The notes beneath the pieces are model-generated. The model was given only the letters and a program-made list of their open reading frames with translations, did no database searches and was not told the origin of the DNA. Below are positions 16,364 to 25,324 of a DNA stretch of 64,000 bases, piece by piece. Source of the DNA: Solimonas sp. K1W22B-7 (GTDB lineage Bacteria > Pseudomonadota > Gammaproteobacteria > Nevskiales > Nevskiaceae); contig NZ_CP031704.1 of NCBI RefSeq assembly GCF_003428335.1, forward strand, positions 5,158,071 through 5,222,070. Reading direction: 5' to 3'. Every line of letters begins with the position of its first letter. The first letter of the stretch is position 1. The position numbers and the translations under genes were made by a program.

Positions 16364-17053
16364 ATGCAAACGATCCTGGTCGTAGACGACGATCCCAATA
16401 TCCGCGAGGTGGTCTGCTTCGCGCTGCAGAAAGCCGGCTTCCGCACGGTCACGGCCGACAACGGCGCGCAGGCGCTGCAGCGCCATGCCAGCGAGCGGCC
16501 CGACCTGGTGGTGCTGGACATCACCATGCCGGAGCTGGACGGCACCGAGGTCTGCCGCCGCCTGCGCGCCGATGCCACGCAGAAGCAGGCGCCGATCATC
16601 TTCCTCAGCGCGCGCGACGACGAGGTCGACCGCATCATCGGCCTGGAGCTGGGCGGCGACGACTACATGGCCAAGCCCTTCTCGCCACGCGAGCTGGTGG
16701 CGCGCGTCCGCGCCTGCCTGCGCCGCTACAGCGCCCCGCCCACGCCGGCCCCGCAGCGCCTGCAGCACGGCCGCCTGAGCCTGGACCCGGAGCAGTACAA
16801 GGCCTGGTGGGACGACCGGGAGATCGTGCTGACGCTGACCGAGTTCGGCATCCTGCGCACACTGATGGCCCGGCCCGGCCGCGTCTGCACCCGCGACCTG
16901 CTGATGGGCGAAGCCTACGAGCTGCACAAGATCGTCAGCGACCGCACCATCGACAGCCACGTGCGGCGCGTGCGGGCCAAGCTGGAGGCGGTGGGGATCG
17001 ATCCGATAGAAACGGTCCACGGCATCGGCTACAAGCTCGGGCCTTGCACTTGA
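16364..17053 (+). CDS. OmpR-family response regulator
   Basis: A 229-residue two-component regulator. The receiver domain has the acidic pocket DDD at 8-10, phospho-acceptor D52 in VVLDITMP, the conserved Thr/Ser in FLSARD and the Lys in AKPFS. The C-terminal winged helix (about 130-229) ends GIGYKLG, as in OmpR/PhoB. The receiver's EVDRIIGLELGGDDY stretch resembles CreB-type regulators. The ATG at 16364 gives the standard N-terminus MQTILVVDDD. The stop codon overlaps the start of the kinase gene, so the pair is translationally coupled. Target genes cannot be read from the sequence. Confidence 0.93.
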   Translation: MQTILVVDDDPNIREVVCFALQKAGFRTVTADNGAQALQRHASERPDLVVLDITMPELDGTEVCRRLRADATQKQAPIIFLSARDDEVDRIIGLELGGDDYMAKPFSPRELVARVRACLRRYSAPPTPAPQRLQHGRLSLDPEQYKAWWDDREIVLTLTEFGILRTLMARPGRVCTRDLLMGEAYELHKIVSDRTIDSHVRRVRAKLEAVGIDPIETVHGIGYKLGPCT

Positions 17054-18699
17054 GGAATCTGTTGCGCTTCCGGCTGCGCAGCATCCTGCTGCTCACCAAC
17101 CTGGTGATCCTGGCGCTGCCGCTGGGCGGCATCACCTGGCTGCGGCTGTACGAGAGCGCGCTGATCCGCCAGACCGAGTCGGAACTGATCGCGCAGGGCG
17201 CCTTCGTCGCCGCCACCTACCGCGCCATCGCCGAGCGCCTGACCGCGCCGGACAGCGGCGACCCCATCGCCGCCAACCGCATGCTGGAGGACTACGGCTA
17301 CGTGCTGGTGACGCCGCCGCTGGAGCGCGACCCCGGCGACCGCTGGCGGCCGCGCGCACCGGTGCTGGACCTGGCCGACGACCGCATCCTGCCGACCGCA
17401 CCGCCGCCGGCGGAAGGCGTCGACACCGCCGACCCGCTGGCCTGGCGCATCGGCCAGGAGCTCAACCCGATCCTGCGGCAGGCCCAGCGCACCACCCTGG
17501 CCGGCATCACCGTGGTGGACTATCGCGGCGTGATCGTCGCCTCCACCCAGGATGGCGGCGGCGACGAACTGGGCCTGTCCCTGCTCAACCACGAGGAAGT
17601 GCAGCAGGCCCTGGGCGGCAAGGCCGCCAGCACCCTGCGCGCGCGCCGCAGCGGCCAGCCGGCGCCGCCCCTGGATTCGATCAGCCGCAGCGCCCGCCTG
17701 CGGGTCTACGTCACCGAGCCAATCGTGCGCGAGGGCCGCGTGCTGGGCGCCGTCATGCTGGTGCGCACGCCCGCCAACCTGCGTCATGCCATCGAGGGCA
17801 AGCGCCAGCCGCTGATCGCCGCGGGCCTGGCGCTGCTCGGCCTGGTGCTGGCGCTGACCCTGTTCAGCGCCCTGACCATCAGCCGCCCGGTGCGCCAGTT
17901 GGTGCAGCAGGCGCATCGCGCCGCGCGCGGCGAGACCGGCGCGGTGACGCCGCTGCGCCATCCCGGCACGCAGGAGATCGCCGAGCTGTCGGAGACCGTG
18001 GCGACGATGGCCCGGACGCTGGAGCAGCGCGCGCAGTACATCCGCGACTTCGCCGCGCACGTCTCGCACGAGTTCAAGACGCCGCTGACCGCGATCCAGG
18101 GCTCGGTGGAGCTGCTGCGCGAGCACGACGCCGAGATGTCGCCCGAGGAGCGCACGCGCTTCCTCGACATCCTCACCCAGGACGCGCGGCGCCTGGAGAA
18201 CCTGGTGCGCAAGCTGCTGGAGCTGGCGCGCGCCGACGTGATGCGCGTGGGCGACGAGTCCTGCGACCTGGCCCTGGTGCTGTCCGGTGTCGCCGAGCGC
18301 CAGCGCGGCCTGGGCCTCAAGGTGGAGCTGCAGGGGCGCGGCGACAGCGCCACGGCGGCGATGGCACCGGAGACGCTGGACTCGATCCTCGGCAACCTGC
18401 TGGACAACGCCCGTCACCACGGCGGTGCCGACGTCACGGTGAGCCTGTCCTGGGCCCTGGACGCCGGCAGCCAGCCGCCCTGCGCGGTGGTCACGGTGGC
18501 CGACGACGGCCAGGGCATCTCCGCCGCCAATGCCGAGCGCATCTTCGAGCCCTTCTTCACCACCCGCCGCAGCAGCGGCAACACCGGCCTGGGCCTGGCG
18601 ATCATCCGCTCGCTGCTGACGGCGCATGGCGGCGGGATCGAGCGGGTGCCGGCGGCGCGCGGAGCATGCTTCAGGGTCAAGGTGCCGCTCAAGACATAG
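17050..18699 (+). CDS. membrane sensor histidine kinase
   Basis: About 549 residues. A first membrane helix at about 8-28 and a second at about 257-277 bracket a large periplasmic sensor domain of some 230 residues. A HAMP linker follows, then a dimerisation domain with HVSHEFKTPL (phospho-His about residue 340). The ATPase domain has NLLDNARHHG (N box), DDGQGI (G1) and GLGLAI (G2). It is the partner of the upstream regulator. No ATG is available at the expected site; TTG at 17050, overlapping the regulator stop, is the likely start, with TTG at 17044 as an alternative. The topology resembles ChvG/CreC-type kinases. The signal sensed is unknown. Confidence 0.9.
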   Translation: MRNLLRFRLRSILLLTNLVILALPLGGITWLRLYESALIRQTESELIAQGAFVAATYRAIAERLTAPDSGDPIAANRMLEDYGYVLVTPPLERDPGDRWRPRAPVLDLADDRILPTAPPPAEGVDTADPLAWRIGQELNPILRQAQRTTLAGITVVDYRGVIVASTQDGGGDELGLSLLNHEEVQQALGGKAASTLRARRSGQPAPPLDSISRSARLRVYVTEPIVREGRVLGAVMLVRTPANLRHAIEGKRQPLIAAGLALLGLVLALTLFSALTISRPVRQLVQQAHRAARGETGAVTPLRHPGTQEIAELSETVATMARTLEQRAQYIRDFAAHVSHEFKTPLTAIQGSVELLREHDAEMSPEERTRFLDILTQDARRLENLVRKLLELARADVMRVGDESCDLALVLSGVAERQRGLGLKVELQGRGDSATAAMAPETLDSILGNLLDNARHHGGADVTVSLSWALDAGSQPPCAVVTVADDGQGISAANAERIFEPFFTTRRSSGNTGLGLAIIRSLLTAHGGGIERVPAARGACFRVKVPLKT

Positions 18700-18719
18700 A
18701 AGCAGGCGATAATGGCGGG

Positions 18720-20009
18720 ATGAAACCCTCCCGCAACAGCCGCGTGAACGCTGCGCGTATCGTGGCCCGCGTCATGCTCGGCCACTCCCTCGACGAGTGC
18801 TATGCGGGCCTGCCGCCGGACCTGCTGGACCTGCCCTTCACCAAGGCCCTGGTCTACGGCGTGATCCGCGACCACCGCCTGCTGTCGGCGCTGCTCGACC
18901 GCCTGCTCGACAAGCCGCTGTCGCCCGATCCCCTGCTGCACGCCCTGCTGCTCTGCGGCCTGTACCAGCTGCGCTCGATGGACGTGGCCGACCATGCGGC
19001 ACTCAATGAAACCGTCGCGGCGGTCGAGGAACTCAAGTTCTCGCCGGCGCGCGGACTGGTCAACGCCGTGTTGCGCCGCTACCAGCGCGAGGGCAAGGCG
19101 CTGGACGCCCAGCTGCCGGCCGATCCGGCGCTGCGCAGCTCGCATCCCGACTGGCTCGCCGGCAAGCTCGAGGCCGACTGGCCGCACGACTGGCAGAGCC
19201 TGCTCGCCGCCAACAACCGCCAGGGGCCGATGACCCTGCGGATCAACCGCCGCGAGATGTCGCGCGACACCTGGCTGCAGCGCGCCCGCGAGATCGGTAT
19301 CGGCGTGCAGCCCCTCGACGACTGCCCCGACGCGGTGATGCTCGACGAGGCGCGGCCGGTGGCGAAGATCCCCGGCTTCAACTCGGGCCAGGTCTCGGTG
19401 CAGGACGCCTCCGCGCAGCTCGCCGCCGACCTGATGGACCTGCGCTACGGCCAGCGCGTGCTCGACGCCTGCGCCGCGCCGGGTGGCAAGACCGCGCACA
19501 TGCTGGAGCGGCAGGCGCTGGAGCTGACCGCGCTGGACAGCGACAGCCGCCGCCTGGTCCGCGTCGACGAAAACCTGCGCCGCCTCAAGCTCAAGGCCCT
19601 GCTCGTCACCGGCGACGCCGGCACGCCCGCCAAGTGGTGGGACCGCAAGCTCTACGACCGCATCCTGATCGACGCCCCCTGCTCCGGCACCGGCGTCATC
19701 CGGCGCCACCCCGACATCAAGTGGCTGCGCCGCAAGACCGACATCCCGCAGCTGCAGCTGCAGCAGCTGCGCCTGCTCAAGGCCCTGTGGCCGCTGCTGG
19801 CCCCGGGCGGGCGCCTGGTCTACGCCACCTGCTCGACCCTGCGCGCCGAGGGCGACGAGGTGATGGGCCGCTTCCTGTCGCTGTCCGAAGACCAGCAGGC
19901 GACGAAGATCGACGCCGACTGGGGCGAGGCCACCGAGTTCGGCCGCCGCATCGCGCCCGGCGACATGCACGACGGCTTCTACTACGCGGTGCTGGACAAG
20001 GCCGTCTGA
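18720..20009 (+). CDS. rsmB: 16S rRNA (cytosine-967-C5)-methyltransferase RsmB-like
   Basis: A 429-residue S-adenosylmethionine-dependent RNA m5C methyltransferase. The N-terminal NusB-like helical domain (about 1-140) is followed by the Rossmann catalytic domain with DACAAPGGKTAHML (SAM binding), DAPCSGTG (motif IV Cys) and ATCST (motif VI nucleophile Cys). This layout matches RsmB, which methylates C967 of 16S rRNA in E. coli. It starts at ATG 18720, 20 bp after the kinase stop. In many gammaproteobacteria rsmB follows fmt; here it has moved away from that operon. A related m5C methyltransferase specificity cannot be fully excluded. Confidence 0.88.
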   Translation: MKPSRNSRVNAARIVARVMLGHSLDECYAGLPPDLLDLPFTKALVYGVIRDHRLLSALLDRLLDKPLSPDPLLHALLLCGLYQLRSMDVADHAALNETVAAVEELKFSPARGLVNAVLRRYQREGKALDAQLPADPALRSSHPDWLAGKLEADWPHDWQSLLAANNRQGPMTLRINRREMSRDTWLQRAREIGIGVQPLDDCPDAVMLDEARPVAKIPGFNSGQVSVQDASAQLAADLMDLRYGQRVLDACAAPGGKTAHMLERQALELTALDSDSRRLVRVDENLRRLKLKALLVTGDAGTPAKWWDRKLYDRILIDAPCSGTGVIRRHPDIKWLRRKTDIPQLQLQQLRLLKALWPLLAPGGRLVYATCSTLRAEGDEVMGRFLSLSEDQQATKIDADWGEATEFGRRIAPGDMHDGFYYAVLDKAV

Positions 20010-20066
20010 GGGCTCGCCCCACTGGCGGCAACATTCCGGAACGCCGGCGGCGTTAGACTCGGGCCC

Positions 20067-20543
20067 ATGGATACGCTCGAGACCTGGGAGTTCCTCAGCT
20101 ACGTGGTGACCGTGGTCGGCCTGCCGCTGGCCATCGGCGTGTTCGTCTACGAGCAGCGCAAGGAACGGCACAACGAGGAAGAGGAGATCTACCAGCAGCT
20201 CTCCGACGAATACGCCGACTTCCTGCGCCTGGTGCTCGAGCATTCCGATCTGCACCTGTTCCGCCGCGTAGGCCCGCCGCCCGAGCTCAGCGAGGAGCAG
20301 CAGGAACGCAAGGGCGTGCTGTTCGACCTGCTGATCTCGCTGTTCGAGCGCGCCTACCTGCTGGTCTACGAGGACGACATGCCGCGGCAGACGCGGCGCA
20401 TGTGGCAGAGCTGGGAGGACTACATGCGCGAGTGGTGCCGGCGCGAGGACTTCCGCTCGGCGTTGCCGGAACTGCTGCGCGGCGAGGACGAGGACTTCTG
20501 CCGCCACATCCAGCGTATCGCGGCGGAAATCACCCCCCATTGA
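20067..20543 (+). CDS. conserved membrane-anchored hypothetical protein
   Basis: A 158-residue protein with one N-terminal membrane helix (about residues 10-27, FLSYVVTVVGLPLAIGVFVY) followed by a highly charged cytoplasmic helical domain rich in Glu and Arg (EQRKERHNEEEEIY). The pattern suggests a single-pass inner-membrane protein with a cytoplasmic coiled or helical domain. I recognise the type as common in proteobacteria, but not with a function. It follows rsmB by 57 bp on the same strand. Confidence 0.75.
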   Translation: MDTLETWEFLSYVVTVVGLPLAIGVFVYEQRKERHNEEEEIYQQLSDEYADFLRLVLEHSDLHLFRRVGPPPELSEEQQERKGVLFDLLISLFERAYLLVYEDDMPRQTRRMWQSWEDYMREWCRREDFRSALPELLRGEDEDFCRHIQRIAAEITPH

Positions 20544-20659
20544 GGGTGTGCCACGCCCCCCATCAGGGGCGTGCTGAACGAGGCCTGGAATCCCTAGTCT
20601 GGCCGTAGCGGTCCGGGTACTCCCCGGAGCGTACGACAACCATGCGAGAGGGAATTCAT

Positions 20660-21736
20660 ATGCGTAGCACATCGATCCTGGCCGCCAGCCTCGCGCTGCT
20701 GGCCGCCGTCACCACCGGCATCGCCGCGGCCGAGGACGCCGCCGCAACCACCGCCTCCGCGTCCGCCGCGCTGGACCCGGACGCCTACTTCAAGGGCCAG
20801 ACCGGCGGCACCTTCGGCAAGAGCGTCACCACCGTCCTGCTGCCCAAGAGCAAGCGCGTGGCCGTGGCCGGCTTCCGCGTGGTGTTCATCAACTACAACA
20901 CGATCAGCGCCCAGGTGCGCGCCAGCTACCTGCCGGGCCGCGACACCAGCGGCGCCAAGGCCTCGATGAACGTCACGCTCGAGGGCGTCGACAGCGCCAC
21001 CCTGCAGGCGATCACCGACAAGGCCTACGCCGACTTCCTGGCGCAGCTCGCCGCCGCCGGCCGCGAGGTGGTACCGGCCTCCGAGCTGGCCAGCTTCCAC
21101 GCCGAGGTGGAGCCCAGCGCGCAGCCCTACACCAAGGAAGTCCTGGGCGCGAAGGGCACCGCCTTCGCCCCGACCGGCACGCCGCTGTTCTTCACCTACG
21201 CCGACGCCGGCTGGACCGACAAGACGCCCTTCAACCAGAAGAGCTACCGCCTGCTGGCGCCGCTGTCGGAAAAGCTGCAGGCCATCGTCGTCGCGCCGCT
21301 GATCGTGGTGGACTTCGCCAACATGAGCAGCAGCGGCAACCGCTCGGGCCTGATGGCGCGCGACGCCGAGGTCGGCGCCTCGCTGGCCATGGCGGTCAAG
21401 GCCTTCACCACGCCGATGATCCGCGCCGAGGAATCCCGCAGCGGCATGACCTCCAAGGGCGAAGAGGCCAATGCCTCGCTGCAGCAGGGCATCGGCAGCG
21501 AGCTGGCCTTCGGCACCCTGCAGAAGGTCGAGGAGAGCGACAACAAGGGCAGCAAGGGCCTGGTCGACATGGTGGGCGGATTCATGGGCATGGCCAATGC
21601 CGGCGGCGCCGCGCGCAGCAAGTCCAGCAACACCGCCAGGACCGACAACGCCGCCTACAGCGCCGCGTCGCTGGACGCAATCGGCCGCAGCACGGCGACC
21701 TTCGCGGCCTGGTTCCAGAAATACCCGGCGCCGTAA
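20660..21736 (+). CDS. secreted protein of unknown function
   Basis: A 358-residue protein with a clear Sec signal peptide (MRSTSILAASLALLAAVTTGIAA, cleaved after about residue 24 before EDAA). The mature part is Ala/Ser-rich, with repeated mixed alpha/beta segments and no cysteines, lipobox or membrane helix, so it is probably periplasmic or surface-exposed. No family is recognised. The ATG at 20660 is chosen over the in-frame ATG at 20642, because the signal peptide then starts normally and GAGAGGG lies upstream. It ends in a strong terminator shared with the convergent gene. Confidence 0.75.
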   Translation: MRSTSILAASLALLAAVTTGIAAAEDAAATTASASAALDPDAYFKGQTGGTFGKSVTTVLLPKSKRVAVAGFRVVFINYNTISAQVRASYLPGRDTSGAKASMNVTLEGVDSATLQAITDKAYADFLAQLAAAGREVVPASELASFHAEVEPSAQPYTKEVLGAKGTAFAPTGTPLFFTYADAGWTDKTPFNQKSYRLLAPLSEKLQAIVVAPLIVVDFANMSSSGNRSGLMARDAEVGASLAMAVKAFTTPMIRAEESRSGMTSKGEEANASLQQGIGSELAFGTLQKVEESDNKGSKGLVDMVGGFMGMANAGGAARSKSSNTARTDNAAYSAASLDAIGRSTATFAAWFQKYPAP

Positions 21737-21754
21737 CCCCCGCAGGCCGGATGC

Positions 21755-21788
21755 GGAAAGGGCGCCGATCGGCGCCCTTTCCGTTTGC
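21755..21788. terminator. bidirectional terminator between convergent genes
   Basis: GGAAAGGGCGCC (21755-21766) and GGCGCCCTTTCC (21771-21782) form a perfect 12-bp stem around GATC. The plus strand continues GTTTGCC. It serves the secreted-protein gene on the plus strand and probably the minus-strand gene ending at 21803. Confidence 0.75.
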
Positions 21789-21802
21789 CTGAGACCGTGG
21801 AC

Positions 21803-22447
21803 CTACTTGCGCCGCAGGAACCACAGCAGGAACGCAACCGCCATGGCGATCCACAGCATGCGCAACGACAGGAAGGTCTCCAGGAGCGAGGTGTTCGGCA
21901 TGCCCGACCAGACCTGCACGTGCACACTCTCGATGCGGATGTTGTCGGCGCGGATCAGCGTCAGCACCGGCGCCGCCTTCTGGCTTTCCTTGAAACTGAA
22001 GCCGCCGCCGGTCGCGGTGACCAGGATGCCCTCACCGGCCTTCACTCCCTTCTGCGACAGGCCGGACACCGGCTTCTGCGTCTCCATCCCCCCTTCCTTG
22101 ACCCAGCCCGCCATCCACATGCTGGCCATGTCGCCGTCCTGCCGGGCCATGCCCTTGAGGGTCACGACGAGGGTGTGGGGGTTGGTATCCGACTCCACCT
22201 GCACGTCCTCGCCCAGCCACTTCTCGCCGTCGGCGAAGGCCATGTTTTCCAGGGGGCTGAGGTCCGGCCGGGACACCGGGGGCTTGATCCCGTTGAAGCG
22301 CTCCACGACGTCGTCGGGCAGGTCGAACTCGGCGACCAGGGTCTTGCCGTAGGTCTTGCTGCTGGCCGGCGGCGGGCCGCCCTTGTCGGCGAAGGAAGCG
22401 GGAATGAAGAGGAACAACCCGGCGAACAGGATGGCTGACTTGCGCAC
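21803..22447 (-). CDS. exported protein with C-terminal membrane anchor, unknown function
   Basis: A 214-residue protein with a signal peptide (MRKSAILFAGLFLFIPASFA) and a C-terminal hydrophobic helix capped by basic residues (about 194-214, ending FLLWFLRRK). This topology places a roughly 170-residue domain in the periplasm, tethered at its C-terminus. The ending resembles sorting or tail-anchor signals but lacks PEP-CTERM or LPXTG motifs. The start is GTG at 22447, with AGGAA upstream. No domain is recognised. Confidence 0.7.
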   Translation of the reverse strand: MRKSAILFAGLFLFIPASFADKGGPPPASSKTYGKTLVAEFDLPDDVVERFNGIKPPVSRPDLSPLENMAFADGEKWLGEDVQVESDTNPHTLVVTLKGMARQDGDMASMWMAGWVKEGGMETQKPVSGLSQKGVKAGEGILVTATGGGFSFKESQKAAPVLTLIRADNIRIESVHVQVWSGMPNTSLLETFLSLRMLWIAMAVAFLLWFLRRK

Positions 22448-22679
22448 TGCGGTTCCTTGTATCTTGCTGTTTTTGAAAAGATGTTTTCGAATGGTAGTGC
22501 TTCCGCCGCGCGCCGGCCAGTGACGCGGGGAGCGCCCGGCGCCTGGCGCGGTTCAGGCTGCGGACGACGCACGCCCTGGACCGAACCGTAACATTGCGGC
22601 GCTAGCCTGTGTTTTTGTCCATGCCCGAGGTGCGAGACGCGATGATCCAGACCGGCGCTTCTTCAGTCCCCGTCGCCAC

Positions 22680-24131
22680 ATGAGCTGGCCCATCCTCCTG
22701 GGCACCGCCGCGCTGGCGGTCGCGTCGCTGTTTGCCTGTGGCCACGCACTGCTGCGCAAGCGCGATCCGCGGGCAGCCTGGGGCTGGATCGTGGGAGTGC
22801 TGCTGCTGCCGGGTTTCGGCGCGCTGCTGTACTTCCTGTTCGGCGTCAATCGCGTGGAGACCCGCGCGCACCAGCTGCGTCCGCCGCGGCATACCCTGGG
22901 CCGCGGCGTGGGCCTGGATCATCTGCGTGACGCGCGCCACCAGCGCCCGCGCGGGCACGAAAAGCCGGCGGTGCCGGGCCGCTTCGCGCAACTGGCGCGC
23001 ACCACCGACATCATCACGCGGCGCGCCTTGCTGGACGGCAACCTGCTGCAGCCGCTGTTCAACGGCGAGGAAGCCTACCCGGCCATGCTCGCGGCGATCG
23101 CGGGCGCGCAGCGCTCGGTATTGCTGGCCAGCTACATCTTCGACATGGACAAGGTCGGCGAGCAGTTCGTCGCGGCCCTGGTGGCCGCCCGGCAGCGCGG
23201 GGTCCGGGTCTGCGTGCTGGTGGACGGCTACGCCGAGTTGAGCCTGCGGCGCCCCTGCGCCAGCCGCCGCATGCGGAAACTCGGGCTCGAGGCCCTGCGC
23301 TTCCATCCACCCACGCTGCTGCCGCCCTCCTTCCACATCAACCTGCGCAACCATCGCAAGCTGCTGATCGTGGACGGCGAACTGGGCTACACCGGCGGCA
23401 TGAACATCGGCCTGCGCCACATGGCGCAGGACCCGGAGAACCCGCACCCGGAAACCGACATGCACTTCGAGCTGCGCGGCCCGGTGGTGCAGCAGCTGGC
23501 GGAGGTCTTCGCCGAGGACTGGCGCTATGCCGGCGGCGGCGACTGCCCCTGCCCGGAACAGCCGGCGCCGGAGATCGAGGGTGGCGCGATCTGCCGTGTC
23601 ATCACCGACGGTCCCAACGAGGACCTGGGACAGCTGACACTGGTGCTGCTGGCCGCGCTGGCTGCCGCGCGGCGGCGCGTGCGCATCATGACGCCCTACT
23701 TCCTGCCGCCGCGCGAACTGGTGGCGGCGATGGAGGCCGCGGTGCTGCGCGGGGTGCATATCCAGATCATCCTGCCCTCACGCTCCGACCTGGACAAGGT
23801 CCGCCGCGCGATGCGCCACATCCTGCCGGAGCTGATCATCCGCGGCATGCGCATCTACTACCAGCCGCCGCCCTTTGCGCATGGCAAGCTGCTGATCGTG
23901 GACGATCGCTATGTGCTGCTGGGCTCCGCCAACCTCGATCCGCGCAGCCTGCGTCTCAACTTCGAACTGATGGTGGAAGTCTACGACCGCAGCTTCGCCG
24001 TGCGGATGGAGCAGCACTTCAGGGGCCTGCGCCTGCGCTCCAAGCTGCAGCACGCCAAGGAACTGCAGAAGCGGCCGCTGCCCTCGCGGCTCTACGACGC
24101 CTTCTGGTGGCTGTTCTCGCCATACCTGTAG
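22680..24131 (+). CDS. cls: cardiolipin synthase (phospholipase D family)
   Basis: A 483-residue inner-membrane enzyme that condenses phosphatidylglycerol into cardiolipin. Two N-terminal hydrophobic segments (about residues 3-20 and 34-56, PLDc_N type) are followed by two phospholipase D domains. Both catalytic HKD motifs are intact: HRKLLIVD at about residue 225 and HGKLLIVD at about 401. The family's GSANLDPRSLRLNFE stretch is present. It is convergent with a diguanylate cyclase gene, and a large palindrome separates the two. Confidence 0.93.
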   Translation: MSWPILLGTAALAVASLFACGHALLRKRDPRAAWGWIVGVLLLPGFGALLYFLFGVNRVETRAHQLRPPRHTLGRGVGLDHLRDARHQRPRGHEKPAVPGRFAQLARTTDIITRRALLDGNLLQPLFNGEEAYPAMLAAIAGAQRSVLLASYIFDMDKVGEQFVAALVAARQRGVRVCVLVDGYAELSLRRPCASRRMRKLGLEALRFHPPTLLPPSFHINLRNHRKLLIVDGELGYTGGMNIGLRHMAQDPENPHPETDMHFELRGPVVQQLAEVFAEDWRYAGGGDCPCPEQPAPEIEGGAICRVITDGPNEDLGQLTLVLLAALAAARRRVRIMTPYFLPPRELVAAMEAAVLRGVHIQIILPSRSDLDKVRRAMRHILPELIIRGMRIYYQPPPFAHGKLLIVDDRYVLLGSANLDPRSLRLNFELMVEVYDRSFAVRMEQHFRGLRLRSKLQHAKELQKRPLPSRLYDAFWWLFSPYL

Positions 24132-24153
24132 AGGCCGCGAGAAGCACGGAGTG

Positions 24154-24217
24154 GCCGCGGATCACGCGGATGAACGCGGATAAAAATCCGTGTCATCCGC
24201 GTGATCCGCGGCAAAAA
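24154..24217. terminator. long palindrome acting as bidirectional terminator or dispersed repeat
   Basis: Arms of about 27 bp (24154-24181 and 24185-24212) pair almost perfectly around AAA, with internal iterations of CGCGGAT. The plus strand has no T-run after the stem, while the minus strand enters it after GACTTTTT. Similar CGCGGAT-rich palindromes recur in related genomes as intergenic repeats. It lies between the convergent cls and cyclase genes. Confidence 0.65.
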
Positions 24218-24251
24218 GTCTTTCTCGAAAGTCGCCAGAGAGGGGACCTGG

Positions 24252-25244
24252 CTACTCGAACCAGGCGATCACCCGGTTGCGGCCCTCGCGCTTGGCCTGG
24301 TACAGCGCGGCGTCGGCGTGGCGCAGCAGCTCGGCCAGGTCGCGCGTGGTCGGCAGCAGCGTGGAGACACCGATGCTGACGGTGTAGGAAATCTCGCGGT
24401 CCTGTGCGCTGATGCGCTGGTGGGCGATCTTCAGGCGCATGCGCTGCGCCATCTCCATCGCCGCCTGCTTGTTGGCGCGCGGCAGCAGGATGGCGAACTC
24501 CTCGCCGCCAAGGCGGCCCACCGAATCGATCTTGCGCAGGCCGGCACTGCAAGTGCGCGCCAGGCCGATGATCGCGGTGTCGCCCACCTCGTGCCCGTAG
24601 GTATCGTTGATCTTCTTGAAGTGGTCGATATCCAGCATCGCCAGCGACAGCGGCTCGGCGAAACGGCGCGCGCGTTCGATCTCCTGCTGCGCGGTCTCGT
24701 TGAAATGGCCGCGGTTGAACACGCCGGTGAGCGGATCGCGCGTGGCGCGCTGGTACAGCCGCTCCTCGCGCTGCTTCTGCTCGCTGATGTCGTGGAACAC
24801 CTCGACGAAGCCCAGGATCTCGCCAGCCTCGTCGCGCACCGCGTCCAGCGTGCTGAGCGCATGGAACTCCTCGCCACCGATGCGGCGGCGCAGGTGCTCG
24901 TCGCGGCAATGACGGTTGTTGGCGGCGAAGTCCAGGTTGCGCAGCGCCAGGCCCTCGCGCTGGGCCTGCTCGGCGAACAGGGCGCTGAAATGCTGCCCCA
25001 CCACCTCGCGCTCGCCGAACCCGGTGAGGTTCTCCGCGCCGATGTTCCAGCTCTGCACCCGGCCTTCGCGGTCCATCAGGTAGATGCCGAAGGCCGTGAC
25101 GGTGCGCACCATCTCGGCATAGCGGCCCGGCTCGCTGCGCAGCAGCGCCTCGTGGCGGCCCGGATCGAATTCACCCGCTTCGGCGCGCGGCTCGCCCCGG
25201 GTCATCGGGTAGACCTTGCCGGCTTTCCAGTTCATTACGCTCAT
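24252..25244 (-). CDS. PAS-GGDEF diguanylate cyclase
   Basis: A soluble protein of 330 residues. A PAS domain at about 40-155 (AFGIYLMDREGRVQSWNIGAE) is followed by a PAC-like segment and a GGDEF domain (about 165-330). The active site is GGEEF, with an RxxD inhibitory site (RKID) exactly five residues upstream; DIDHFKKIND carries the metal-binding Asp. An active cyclase subject to c-di-GMP feedback is expected. The PAS resembles heme- or flavin-type sensors, but no cofactor residue can be assigned. ATG at 25244 and ATG at 25235 are both possible starts. Confidence 0.92.
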   Translation of the reverse strand: MSVMNWKAGKVYPMTRGEPRAEAGEFDPGRHEALLRSEPGRYAEMVRTVTAFGIYLMDREGRVQSWNIGAENLTGFGEREVVGQHFSALFAEQAQREGLALRNLDFAANNRHCRDEHLRRRIGGEEFHALSTLDAVRDEAGEILGFVEVFHDISEQKQREERLYQRATRDPLTGVFNRGHFNETAQQEIERARRFAEPLSLAMLDIDHFKKINDTYGHEVGDTAIIGLARTCSAGLRKIDSVGRLGGEEFAILLPRANKQAAMEMAQRMRLKIAHQRISAQDREISYTVSIGVSTLLPTTRDLAELLRHADAALYQAKREGRNRVIAWFE

Positions 25245-25324
25245 GGCCCTGATTCTAGACCTCCCGGGGACAGCGGCCTATCCGCCGGCGGGGGCGGCGC
25301 GGGTAGGAAAGCGCCGACGCCCCG

